In this document: one piece after another, positions 58,770-64,000 of the stretch
Numbering within the stretch: position 1 is the first letter of the stretch
Layout: the number at the start of each line of letters is the position of its first letter
Assembly (NCBI GenBank): GCA_009760855.2
Contig: WPIO01000006.1
Coordinates: 13,152,501 to 13,216,500, forward strand
Source: Cristatella mucedo
Lineage: Eukaryota > Bryozoa > Phylactolaemata > Cristatellidae
DNA length: 64,000 bases
Reading direction: 5' to 3'
Notes under the pieces: generated by a model
Databases searched by the model: none
Told to the model about the DNA's origin: nothing
Seen by the model: the letters and a program-made list of their open reading frames with translations, nothing else
Program-made: the position numbers and the translations under genes

Positions 58770-61177
58770 TATATGAGCATAGCAGGTGCTGACATGTCAT
58801 TATCTTAAGTTGGCTCACATCTCCATTCCGGTATTCGACACTGGTCTTCAATGAGACAGTACGAACATTGTAAAATAAAGCAATCAGCACTTAAATAAAA
58901 GAAAAATGATAAATCGTTCGCATAGCATCATAAAAGAACTAAATCTCTATCCATACGCTTTACAACTCATTGCAAGAGAATCGATGATAAATTATTCACG
59001 GCATTGAGGATACTAAGATTAAAATAATAATTTTTAAATTTGTTATAGCATCCTAAGAGAACTCAACCTCTTTCTAGGCACTTTACATTTGCTGTAAAGG
59101 AAGCAGGATCGAATGGTTAGCGCTAGCATGCTTAATTAACAAGCATAACTAGACAAGCATGCTAAACCACACAAGTAGCATGCTTAGGAGAGGATGCTGA
59201 AACATACAAAAAGACCCTCAAGAACTCTGGCTAGTAAGGTTAACTAATTCAACAGCTTCATATATTTAGCATCAGAAGAGCTTCAACGGCTATCATGACT
59301 GCTGGCAGTGACCAATCAAGGATTGCCCACTGCAAGACTTGAACCAACTACCTGGTGGTGAAGAGCGAGCACTTCTTCGTAGGACTCCTGGCACATGTAC
59401 ATGCACAAAGTCATGCAAAGGTAGGCATGCAAAGCACACACGCAAAATATTCACTGGGACGAGGGAAAAAGGTGACCTGAACAGACGACTCATAAGCTAA
59501 GATCGAACTGATAGTAGGTCATTACAGGTAGTGACAAATCCAAATTTTCAGTGACTCTAGTTCACATTTTCCATAACTTCGTACGATCTTAACTGACCTA
59601 CTGCAGCCATGTATTGCAGACATTCGCACTTTGATGGAAATACACTTTCTCAAATCGGATGCCAATACAGCAAACGTACTAGTTATGGGCAAACCTAGTG
59701 CTACTTGGAACATTGAATGCCTAAACCCTCTAAATGGGCTTGGCCAGCAAATTGCCTGTGGCACTTGCATGGAATCTGGGAGTCCTGCCTCAAAATTACC
59801 TTTCAATTGATGACGATGCTCCACAGTCAAGTCTGCCAACTTTTAGCAAGGCACCCCTGCAAAAACTCAGACTTGCTTAGATACGGATACCGAGGCCAAG
59901 CTCGTCCTATGCATTTGTGACATCCCATCTTGACTTGTGTGTAATTCAATACTTGCAGGTGCCTTCCTTCTTGCGGTCGAGGCCCTTGCTCCTCACTCCT
60001 TGCACATTTAGCTCGGTCGGCCTCGGTGTGGGCTGCAGGCTCCCACCCCCCCCCCCCAATCCACATCCATTGCACTCACTGGCTGATGCTGCCTGATGGC
60101 ATTAGGCCGAGCAGGGCACGGGCAGCTCTCACCGATCAGGGACCTACTGGCCGAGAAGGAAAGCTGACCTTGTGGCATCAGTCAGAGGACGGGTCGAACC
60201 ATTCAGCTCTCGGTGCTTCCTCAGAGCCTGCTCTCCCCCCCCCCCCCCCCCCCCCCCCCGCCAGCTCTACTTGCTTGCATAGCTCGTTGCATAGCGAGCT
60301 GCCAGCCTCGAACGCCTGCTACCTCCTCCGTCGAGGATATGGGCTGCTATAGTTATTCGGCCAGCTAGTCGCCATTTACTCTCAACTTTCAACCGACGCC
60401 AGCTCGGTAAACCAGTCAGCTGAGGTCGGCAACCTTCCTAATAATGGCTGCCCACGAATAACTCGGCCGTAGGAGTCAGGCTGCCAGCGGTCCCCGAAGG
60501 ATCGATCGCTCGCGAGGGCCATCCATTGCCTGTGGCCAATCTCCTCGGCGACAGACGGCTCGCGGTGAGTGCGTCCTCACCCCCTCTCCTCGCCCCCTCC
60601 CCTCTACTCGCCACCTCTCCTCGACCCTTCTCCTCGCCGGAATATGCCCGTCTAGCGAAGCCTCTGCCCACGCACGGCTCGCTCGCTCCTCCGTCGTCGT
60701 CTGCGGAAGGACGGATTGCCCGGTAGGAGAGGCTCTCCTCGCCTCCGGCACGCGCTCCGCTTTGCGAAGGGCTCGTTGCACAAAGGAAGGCTTCGGCTCA
60801 CTGGCGAAAAGCGGCGAACGACACGGCGTGCGCCGCGCGCGAGGGCCGGCAGGCGAGCGCCGCCCCGAGAAGAGGCGCTCGCGGCGGTCAGAGCGGCGTC
60901 TTCGCGCACGCGAGACAAAAGACGAAACGGGATAGCGGGCGAAAGCGGACGAGCGTCGAGCGCGGCGCCAGCGGGAAACACTAACCCCGTGCGACGCCAT
61001 CGTCGGCTGAGCGGCCACGAGAGAGAGAGAGAGGCAGCAGCGAACGCGGCGGATGCACGGGCGGCGGCACGTACCGCTTTCGACTTTCCCCTCGTCGCCG
61101 GGCGGCCCGGGGCCGTCGGGGTCGTCGGCAGCCACGACGCCCGACAGCGGCCGCTGAGCTGCTTGGACAGTTGTCAT
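32967..61177 (-). CDS. CCDC50: CCDC50-like ubiquitin-binding coiled-coil protein, ten exons
   Basis: Joined exons (minus strand): 61177-61075, 58675-58613, 51800-51662, 48301-48130, 47946-47860, 46117-45494, 40852-40709, 35365-35004, 33726-33512, 33073-32967. They sum to 2,016 bases, giving 671 residues and a TAG. All nine phases fit. The N-terminal part (residues 35-125, including [19 protein letters not shown] and [19 protein letters not shown]) aligns by eye with the N-terminal domain of vertebrate CCDC50 (Ymer), a phosphoprotein that binds polyubiquitin and acts in EGFR, NF-kB and autophagy control. Four motif-interacting-with-ubiquitin-like helices occur at residues 106-115, 187-198, 383-394 and 415-426. 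Exon 6 adds a Gly/Ser/Pro-rich linker, and exons 8-9 a Pro-rich tail not known to me from vertebrates. The ATG has a good context (cacc before it). The orthology is by motif reading only; alternative splicing is not visible. Confidence 0.85.
33398..33453. repeat. (GA)n microsatellite in intron 9
   Basis: Pure GA repeats, preceded from 33125 by a looser GA-rich stretch. It lies about 60 bp downstream of the exon 9 donor on the gene strand, where it reads as a CT-rich tract. Confidence 0.9.
33512..33726 (-). CDS. CCDC50: CCDC50-like gene, exon 9
   Basis: 215 bases, acceptor cttctttgcag|G, donor ACCA|GTAAGC. Encodes [36 protein letters not shown] and a Pro-rich end. Phase 2 in, phase 1 out. Confidence 0.7.
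34180..34765 (+). mobile_element. LINE-A-related 3' fragment in intron 8
   Basis: Decayed plus-strand copy: GLPA codons at about 34203, tatatcgacttcagggtttt, ggagaccgtgcacta, then gtaaagtgcatagaaagag and an ATT tail at 34760. The hairpin is damaged. Antisense to the host gene. Confidence 0.75.
35004..35365 (-). CDS. CCDC50: CCDC50-like gene, exon 8
   Basis: 362 bases, acceptor with a strong pyrimidine tract (tttccatgctgcag|CTG), donor AG|GCAAGT, i.e. a GC-AG intron. Encodes a Pro/Ser/Gly-rich segment with [19 protein letters not shown] near the end. The GT alternative (CAA|GTGTCA) would break the frame into exon 9. Confidence 0.65.
35790..36775 (+). mobile_element. LINE-C, RT fragment with intact YADD but broken frame
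   Basis: Plus-strand reverse transcriptase of a third L2-like family, inside intron 7 and antisense to the gene. Motifs: [98 protein letters not shown], and [15 protein letters not shown] at about 36708-36755. The frame changes near 36190 and again near 36435, and stops follow. No 3' end hairpin is visible, so the copy is truncated at both sides. Confidence 0.85.
36776..37585. other. Intron 7, no feature recognised
   Basis: Intronic DNA with only short frames. No match to the repeats of this window. Confidence 0.5.
37586..37722 (-). mobile_element. SINE-1 copy in intron 7
   Basis: Plus-strand words tagagccccaggagaact (tail), ggctcgagcccacgactt (B-box-like) and ggccaaactagg (head). Sense to the host gene. 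Confidence 0.8.
37723..39667. other. Intron 7, no gene confirmed
   Basis: A pair of overlapping frames at 37893-38345 (both strands) shows no motif. A gattgccggttggcaatc hairpin lies at about 37891. Otherwise unique-looking intronic DNA. Confidence 0.45.
39668..39970 (-). CDS. Unidentified membrane-segment ORF or exon in intron 7
   Basis: Frame of about 100 codons on the gene strand with coding-like GC-ending codons. A basic stretch ([17 protein letters not shown]) is followed by a hydrophobic segment of about 23 residues ([20 protein letters not shown] and on), then a Ser/Ala-rich end and TAG. There is no ATG at the start: the frame opens with GTG, and a ctag|GT acceptor-like site lies at 39958. 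That acceptor would give a phase not matched by exon 7. It could be an exon of a nested gene, an alternative exon, or chance. Family not recognised. Confidence 0.3.
   Translation of the reverse strand: MVLGKKVPVKLSNAERGQSAGGKVKKLRRQDLTRSVKRRGIVGAVAFIVGVITFGVVIMLLASTYASMCTLETASFSFNAVGSLEPSLPAEAHLVCAAQS
40205..40271. repeat. (CT)n microsatellite in intron 7
   Basis: About 33 CT dinucleotides. Confidence 0.95.
40709..40852 (-). CDS. CCDC50: CCDC50-like gene, exon 7 (fourth MIU-like motif)
   Basis: 144 bases, phase 0 at both ends, acceptor tcgtccag|CGC, donor CAGGAA|GTAAGC. Encodes [20 protein letters not shown] followed by a basic coiled coil ([18 protein letters not shown]). Confidence 0.85.
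40931..41033. repeat. 27-bp minisatellite in intron 6
   Basis: Nearly perfect units starting gtggctcagacagcagcagt at 40931, 40958, 40985 and 41012, the last one incomplete. It lies about 80 bp upstream of the exon 7 acceptor. Both strands are open across it, which is a repeat effect. Confidence 0.9.
41034..42044. other. Intron 6, no feature confirmed
   Basis: A plus frame at 41302-41649 (115 codons) has no recognised motif. gtaatgtaatgtaatgta at about 41985 resembles the LINE-B tail. Confidence 0.45.
42045..42285 (+). mobile_element. LINE-B 3' fragment, plus copy of a tail-to-tail pair
   Basis: Words ctgctgccgatgctggcac, ctgttggttggttaccacg and ggagttaaagatg at the end, followed by a short gcatgcatgcatg stretch. 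Decayed. Confidence 0.65.
42288..42745 (-). mobile_element. LINE-B 3' fragment, minus copy of a tail-to-tail pair
   Basis: taatgta tail at 42294, then cattcggta and acttcatctcacgcaac. The minus-strand frame has [19 protein letters not shown] and a damaged RLWNSLP box. The two copies of this pair meet at their 3' ends. Confidence 0.75.
43145..43291 (-). mobile_element. SINE-1 copy in intron 6
   Basis: tagccccgcaagagaactt tail, gggctcgagcccatgacc, accttaaccgcaggacca, and gctcggc at the 5' end. Sense to the host gene. Confidence 0.85.
43465..43696 (-). mobile_element. SINE-2, two adjacent decayed copies
   Basis: Two head-to-tail reverse copies: 43465-43575 (gatcgcccaccgcaggaatc, ccttacctagtgtgccatc) and 43576-43696 (gatcgcccactgcagaattc, gcccatgacctcggtcg). 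Both keep the B-box region in altered form. Confidence 0.75.
43697..44883. other. Intron 6, no feature recognised
   Basis: A small ccagatgtccagatgtccag tandem lies at 44062-44097. No gene or known repeat otherwise. Confidence 0.45.
44884..45199. repeat. Tandem duplication, 158-bp unit, two copies
   Basis: Copy 1 starts cctatcgaatccaagg at 44884 and copy 2 cctatcgaatctaagg at 45042. They share agctagatccctcct, gcattatgcaggctcgtgg and ccctttggtgctg with scattered substitutions. Intronic. Confidence 0.85.
45494..46117 (-). CDS. CCDC50: CCDC50-like gene, exon 6 (second and third MIU-like motifs)
   Basis: 624 bases, phase 0 at both ends, acceptor cgcttcag|GAG, donor CACAAG|GTTAGA (a weaker donor). 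Starts [18 protein letters not shown] and ends [23 protein letters not shown], both MIU-like. Between them lies a low-complexity linker rich in Ala, Gly, Ser and Arg with a run of five prolines. The open frame continues upstream to 46600 without splice support, so I end the exon at the acceptor. Confidence 0.8.
46118..47596. other. Intron 5, no feature recognised
   Basis: The stretch just upstream of exon 6 stays open in its frame to 46600, but without codons or motifs that fit the protein. The rest is unique-looking intronic DNA. Confidence 0.45.
47597..47798 (-). mobile_element. LINE-A 3' end fragment in intron 5
   Basis: aataataat tail, a slightly damaged hairpin (47632-47672), tgctgcaaaggaagcatg, and gcggcagcatgcac at the truncation point. 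It ends about 60 bp from exon 5. Confidence 0.85.
47860..47946 (-). CDS. CCDC50: CCDC50-like gene, exon 5
   Basis: 87 bases, phase 0 at both ends, acceptor attgttgcag|GTG, donor GACGAG|GTGCGT. Encodes 29 residues ending TTVTDE. Its last two residues complete the MIU-like motif that starts in exon 6. Confidence 0.7.
48130..48301 (-). CDS. CCDC50: CCDC50-like gene, exon 4 (first MIU-like motif)
   Basis: 172 bases, acceptor gctgcag|AA, donor TTCGG|GTGAGT. Encodes [20 protein letters not shown] followed by an Arg/Gln-rich coiled coil and an Ala/Ser/Thr stretch. [10 protein letters not shown] has the acidic-hydrophobic-Ala pattern of an MIU helix. Confidence 0.8.
48567..48625. repeat. (CAGCT)n/(CAGCA)n microsatellite in intron 3
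   Basis: Pentameric repeats, cagct changing to cagcg and cagca. Confidence 0.9.
48879..49067. mobile_element. SPIN-like (Space Invaders) non-autonomous hAT element
   Basis: A 189-bp element with terminal inverted repeats ggttctcaacc / ggttgagaacc. Inside are taatgccgcgaccctttca, gtggcgacccccaaccataa, gtcttaggcgacccctgtg and aaaggggtcgcaaccca. These are the characteristic words of the SPIN family (including the murine copies known as URR1), which I recognise from memory. The flanks cgccaggc (48871-48878) and ggctaggc (49068-49075) agree at six of eight bases, as for a decayed 8-bp hAT duplication. It has no coding capacity. It lies in intron 3 of the host gene. Confidence 0.85.
49086..49233 (-). 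mobile_element. SINE-1 copy in intron 3
   Basis: Well-preserved: aagcgccacaagagaactt, gggctcgagcccacaacc, accttaactgctggacca and ccagctcggc. It begins 11 bp after the SPIN-like flank. Confidence 0.9.
49234..50199. other. Intron 3, no feature recognised
   Basis: Unique-looking intronic DNA with short frames only. Confidence 0.5.
50200..50530 (+). mobile_element. Decayed LINE fragment upstream of the RT domain
   Basis: [20 protein letters not shown] and [17 protein letters not shown] correspond to the DLADRFSRLFVQKIDKIRES and ILAMTTSPLECC stretch of LINE-A. Later codons read [14 protein letters not shown], like LDPIPTVLL of LINE-A. Strongly diverged, with stops. Confidence 0.6.
50770..50905. 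repeat. (CTGT)n-rich stretch
   Basis: Irregular ctgtctgt and ctgtctct repeats in intron 3. Confidence 0.85.
51017..51107. repeat. (CT)n microsatellite
   Basis: About 45 CT dinucleotides in intron 3. Confidence 0.95.
51662..51800 (-). CDS. CCDC50: CCDC50-like gene, exon 3
   Basis: 139 bases, acceptor ggttgcag|TT, donor CGCCG|GTGGGT chosen because it alone gives the phase needed by exon 4. Encodes [40 protein letters not shown] and LDELQR, matching the VAKQLQEE region of vertebrate CCDC50. Confidence 0.8.
51915..52267 (+). mobile_element. LINE-A 3' fragment in intron 2
   Basis: Starts in the AKAWNSLP codons (cacgctaaagcctggaac), then ttgaccacatttaaaaagaa, the 3' UTR and the hairpin at about 52208-52247, with an ATT tail. 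It begins about 115 bp from exon 3. Confidence 0.85.
52290..52440 (-). mobile_element. LINE-A 3' end fragment, tail-to-tail with the previous copy
   Basis: tagcaccctcagagaattc and aggcactttccataagctg are the damaged hairpin, then ggaagcatgatcatacgg and aaggataacatggtt. A short CA repeat follows. Confidence 0.8.
52634..52766 (-). mobile_element. SINE-1, diverged copy
   Basis: tagcacccaaaaaggact tail, atgacctcggtcgttaaagg, and gagccaaaccagg at the 5' end. Confidence 0.75.
52767..55148. other. Intron 2, no feature recognised
   Basis: About 2.4 kb of intronic DNA without a recognised repeat or credible frame. Confidence 0.45.
55149..55348 (-). mobile_element. LINE-A 3' end fragment in intron 2
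   Basis: aataataat tail, hairpin (55190-55228), tgctgcaaaggaagtacg and gcatgcaaatatggttagtg. Confidence 0.9.
55349..56564. other. Intron 2, no feature recognised
   Basis: Overlapping frames on both strands (55332-55802, 55644-56102) without a motif. Confidence 0.4.
56565..56760 (-). mobile_element. LINE-B 3' fragment in intron 2
   Basis: catctgtaactc at the 3' end, ggtgctatgcaggag, then gtgccacagtcggcagcagg and agatatcgttgcat, as in the copy at 2.3 kb. Internally decayed. Confidence 0.7.
57045..57205. repeat. (GA)n-rich microsatellite
   Basis: gagaggga units followed by pure GA repeats, in intron 2. Confidence 0.9.
57206..58612. other. Intron 2, no feature recognised
   Basis: A G run lies at about 57757-57766. 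A GC-rich stretch at 58280-58590 is open on both strands but shows no motif. Confidence 0.4.
58613..58675 (-). CDS. CCDC50: CCDC50-like gene, exon 2
   Basis: 63 bases, acceptor ctttcag|TT, donor GAAA|GTGAGT. Encodes [20 protein letters not shown], which corresponds to the start of the CCDC50 N-terminal domain (a charged LxExH-type helix followed by LQEQE in vertebrates). Confidence 0.8.
58722..58767. repeat. (CA)n microsatellite in intron 1
   Basis: About 22 CA dinucleotides, about 50 bp upstream of the exon 2 acceptor on the gene strand. Confidence 0.95.
58900..59200 (-). mobile_element. Two LINE 3' end fragments in tandem
   Basis: 58900-58985 is a variant tail (tagcatcataaaagaact, cgctttacaactcattgca). 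59027-59200 is a LINE-A-type 3' end (cctaagagaactcaacctc, aggcactttacatttgctg, aagcaggatcgaatggtt). The variant resembles the end at 63.75 kb. Confidence 0.7.
59272..59384 (-). mobile_element. SINE-2, decayed copy
   Basis: ggattgcccactgcaagact and tggtggtgaagagcgagcac match the reverse of SINE-2. The B box is damaged. Confidence 0.6.
59603..59955 (+). mobile_element. LINE-A internal fragment in intron 1
   Basis: Starts at the codons for IADIRT (attgcagacattcgcac), then ctagttatgggcaaac, and continues to gtgacatcccatcttgac, i.e. the stretch between the YADD box and SRLD. No 3' end is present. Confidence 0.75.
60235..60259. repeat. Poly-C run
   Basis: 25 consecutive C. A shorter C run lies at about 60047-60057. 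Confidence 0.95.
61075..61177 (-). CDS. CCDC50: CCDC50-like gene, exon 1 (start codon)
   Basis: Encodes residues 1-34 ([20 protein letters not shown], then Gly/Pro-rich) plus one base. Donor AGCG|GTACGT. The exon lies in a CpG-rich stretch, as expected for a promoter-proximal exon. Confidence 0.75.
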
Positions 61178-61704
61178 GGTGCGCGCGGCCTCTCTCTGCT
61201 AGTGGCCACGCTAACTGAAATCGCAGCCGCCGCCCGGTAGCGAGCTCTCAAAGGCGCCGCCAACGCCAACGCCGCCTACAGTGAACATAGAGGGCGTTGT
61301 GGCGTCGCGACCCGTCACCCGCGCGGCTGTGACTCAGGCATAGCCGGCGCTTAGACAGGTGTTACTTGCAACTGCAGCGGTGTGCGCTTGAGTTTAATTT
61401 TTCACACTTTTAATTTGAATACAAAAAAATAGAAACAAAATATGACCACACTTTCAGGCGCTTGCTTCGCTGGCGCTCCGTAGCTGCCGACTCGTGCTGG
61501 AATCTTGCTAGATTCAACCGATGACGCCGCGCCCACCTAAAACTGCTACCGCCCACGCTAGCCGCCCACGCCCACCGACGAGCTGTGGCTCCTCCTCCCA
61601 CACGCTCTCCTGCGCCCGCCCACCCGCCCGACATTCTACCGCATGGACGTCTCCGCGCGTGGGTTAAGGAGCGGCTGACCCAGCTGCAATTAAATGTAAA
61701 TAAA
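61178..61704. promoter_or_regulatory. Upstream flank of the CCDC50-like gene, CpG-rich
   Basis: GC- and CpG-rich up to about 61350 (minus strand upstream of the ATG), together with the CpG-rich start of intron 1 at 60480-61074. It is the expected site of 5' UTR and promoter. No TATA box, initiator or splice acceptor stands out, so the transcription start is not defined. Confidence 0.4.
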
Positions 61705-61838
61705 TACATGTAATTCATTTGTATAGCGCCCCAAGAGAACTTAATCTCTATTCAGGCGCTTCACATATGCCTCGGGCCTCGAGCCCACGACCTCAGCCAG
61801 ACCTTGTTCGGGGCGAGCAAACACCAAACCGGCTAGGC
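61705..61838 (-). mobile_element. SINE-1 copy
   Basis: tagcgccccaagagaactt tail, cctcgagcccacgacctc, and a damaged head (gagcaaacaccaaaccgg). Confidence 0.85.
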
Positions 61839-62112
61839 GAAATTATCTGAACGCGGCAGCGACGAACGGCGCCCATACCGTAGGGCAACAAGTTCATATC
61901 CATAGGCTCGAGAAGTCTGTTCGGTGGTGACGGAAGGTTGAAAGCGTCCAATAGCAGTACGGCGTACAGCAACTCTCGCGCGGCCAGAAGCCGGGAGCAC
62001 GACCTGCTGGTGCACGACCGAGCCCTTAATACACGGCTTCGGGTTTCATGCTGCCTAACCATGGATTAGCGAATAACCGGCTACGAGCATACATATGCTC
62101 CTGGAACCGCGA
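61839..62112. other. No feature recognised
   Basis: Mixed DNA between SINE-1 and LINE-A. Confidence 0.5.
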
Positions 62113-62579
62113 ATAACAGATATATGCAGCACCTATCAGATCTACTCCCTCATTAGGCTAGGCGTCGTACCGCTCGCTTTTCGGAACGGAAACTAATCGT
62201 TTACCTATACCTCGTACGAACCTCAAATCCTTTGGAGACCGTGCCTTTCGTTTGTACGCTCCCAAAGCCTGGAACTCACTTCTGACTTGCGTCACGACAA
62301 CCCCTGACTTGACCATCTTTAAAAATAAACTAAAGGCGCATCTATTTATAACAGCATTTAATGAGTCCATGTGAGTCGTCCGTCACGTTCTTATGCGTGC
62401 TGACACTGTGCATGCCGCCACTAACCACACTTGCATGCTGACCCTGTCCATACCGCCCCAAATCATGTTATGCTCGTTGTCATTGAACATGCTACCGCTA
62501 ACCATTCGATCGTGCTTCTTTGCAGCAAATGTAAAGTGCCTAGAAAGAGATTGAGTTGAGGGCGCTATTTCAAATGTAT

Positions 62580-62580
<1 letters not shown>
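62113..62580 (+). mobile_element. LINE-A 3' fragment
   Basis: Starts in the YLSDLL codons (cctatcagatctactccc), then tttggagaccgtgccttt, the 3' UTR, and a hairpin with a small deletion (62533-62570). Confidence 0.85.
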
Positions 62581-62612
<32 letters not shown>

Positions 62613-62627
62613 TATAATATATATATA

Positions 62628-62667
<40 letters not shown>
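62579..62667. repeat. (TA)n microsatellite at a LINE-A tail
   Basis: TA repeats that start directly at the LINE-A 3' end in place of the usual (ATT)n. Confidence 0.95.
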
Positions 62668-62668
<1 letters not shown>

Positions 62669-63329
62669 TCAGCAGTAATCTGGCCTATCTAGGACTTCGC
62701 ACGTAAGAAAAGCCTGCGGCGGTCACGCCGTGTGTGAGGACTCCGTTGCGTCGCAGCGGACCTGGCGGTGCGTCGATTGGCTTCCTCTGCTCTCGAACTC
62801 AAGCTATCGAGCATCGGCGACCCGCGAATCGATGTAGGAGGCCGAGCGGCGGCACCCACGCGGTGGTCTTACGGAGGGCGACGCGGCCCAAGCACTTCCG
62901 GCGGCGGCTCTTTTTTCCGGCCCTTCATGCCGCGTAGTAGGCGCGTAGACGAAGAGACGGCTGCTGTATTCTCTACTGCTTATCCAATGCGACCTCTTGG
63001 AAAAATTTGCTGAATAGATGTTGTAATACTAGCGTAATGCATGACTATGACTAGAGCTTAGCAGCTCACCGCGAAGCTCCAGTCTACTTTTGTTAGATGA
63101 ATGAAAAATCGGAAACGCGGCTTGCAGCAGCCGCTGCTCGAACGGTAACCAGCGGGCGCAGTCCGAGCGATTTGCGATCCTGCCAGTACGACAAACGCAG
63201 AGAGAGCGGTCATACTAGCGGAGCGCCGGTATTCTCATAATTATTTGCATCCATACCAGTGCCACGCCCGCAGAGAATAACGAGCGAAAACAACATAGAA
63301 GACAAGCTCTTCCTTTGCCCCTTCACTGA
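62668..63329. other. GC-rich DNA, no gene recognised
   Basis: Short plus frames at 62734-63013 lack motifs. Confidence 0.45.
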
Positions 63330-63445
63330 TCTTTCCTCCCCGTCCTCTCCTCTCTTCTTCTCTCTTCTCCTCACCCTTCTCTCCTCACCCTTCTCTCCTC
63401 ACCCTTCTCTCCTCTCCCTTTCTCTCGTCTTCTCTCCTCTCCTCA
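63330..63445. repeat. CT-rich minisatellite
   Basis: The 14-bp unit ttctctcctcaccc recurs in tandem at about 63360-63425 within a longer CT-rich stretch. Confidence 0.85.
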
Positions 63446-63734
63446 GTTGAATAAGCACGCTTCTCCTCTCTCTTGTATACCCATCTGCGAATTATGCTCC
63501 ACCAGCAGTTGATCAGAGTGAAAAATTATATAAACCTTTGATTATATTAACTTTTGAAACGCTCACACGCTGGATTACGTGATCATACTTTTTATAAGCA
63601 TCTATATAAATTAATCGATCATCAAAGTAATTTAGTAACAGCATAAAAGAGCATCGTGATTATCTGAGGAATTTGAAAGAGTTGGGCAAAAATGGTGGAA
63701 GTGGTAATAGAATAATTATAATAATAATCAACGT
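63446..63734. other. No feature recognised
   Basis: AT-rich DNA. Confidence 0.5.
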
Positions 63735-64000
63735 GATGAGCCTTTTGTGTAGGCCTTAAGAAAGCTCGATCTCTATTCATTCAGGTGCTTTATTACTAGC
63801 TGCAAGAGAAGCGGCGATCAATAGTAAATGAAAAGAAAAGCAAGGTATCCTGCTTATCCAAGTGTGCAAATACACACAACTATCATGGTAAGACAAGCAT
63901 GCCAAAGCATAAAGAAGACATGCGGGTGCTGGTTAGTAGGACGCACGTTCACCCTCAAGGAATGCTGTGAATCACCATAACTTGCTGGCCATCAGGCCTG
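63735..64000 (-). mobile_element. Variant LINE 3' end, continuing past the window edge
   Basis: ccttaagaaagctcgatctc and aggtgctttattactagctg form a diverged hairpin like that of LINE-A. Then come gcggcgatcaatag and acatgcgggtgctggttag, in the order of the LINE-A 3' UTR. It ends with codon-like sequence at the edge. Confidence 0.65.

Noticed and set aside
60476-61177. 233-codon minus-strand ORF starting at the same ATG as exon 1
   Set aside because: The first 34 codons are kept, but the frame then runs through a GTACGT donor into GC-rich intron. Only splicing gives the CCDC50-like continuation.

Overview
The window is nuclear DNA of a multicellular animal. The evidence is one host gene assembled from ten exons, a dense layer of LINEs, SINEs, solo LTRs and hAT transposons, and long GA, CA and AT microsatellites. 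Nothing looks bacterial or viral. The host gene encodes a CCDC50-like ubiquitin-binding protein, but it is much longer than the vertebrate form, so an invertebrate is likely. The species cannot be decided from this sequence alone.

Layout: 0-14 kb is mostly GC- and CpG-rich DNA without a gene I can defend. It is broken by a nested transposon stack at 2.0-4.3 kb. From 14 to 31 kb lie transposon remains: L2-like LINEs (called LINE-A to LINE-D here), two tRNA-derived SINE families, two solo LTRs, and a decayed hAT transposase with its termini. A very long GA/GACA microsatellite sits at 17.5-18.8 kb. A diverged satellite with a repeat of about 168 bp lies at 31.65-32.5 kb. From 32.97 to 61.18 kb the minus strand carries the CCDC50-like gene: ten coding exons, 2,016 coding bases including the stop, 671 residues. 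All nine intron phases join without a break. The introns hold further LINE and SINE copies and a 189-bp element closely resembling the SPIN (Space Invaders) hAT family. The right end, 61.2-64 kb, is the GC-rich upstream flank of the gene followed by more repeats.

How the parts relate: the 3' end of LINE-A is a hairpin followed by (ATT)n. The 3' end of SINE-1 copies this hairpin, so SINE-1 was probably mobilised by the LINE-A reverse transcriptase. Two unrelated-looking interruptions of LINE-A copies resolve into solo LTRs with 5-bp target duplications, because an uninterrupted LINE-A copy at 26.5-28.5 kb shows the empty site. Every LINE ORF seen is truncated or broken. All coordinates of decayed repeats are approximate to some tens of bases; exon coordinates are exact if the predicted splice sites are right.
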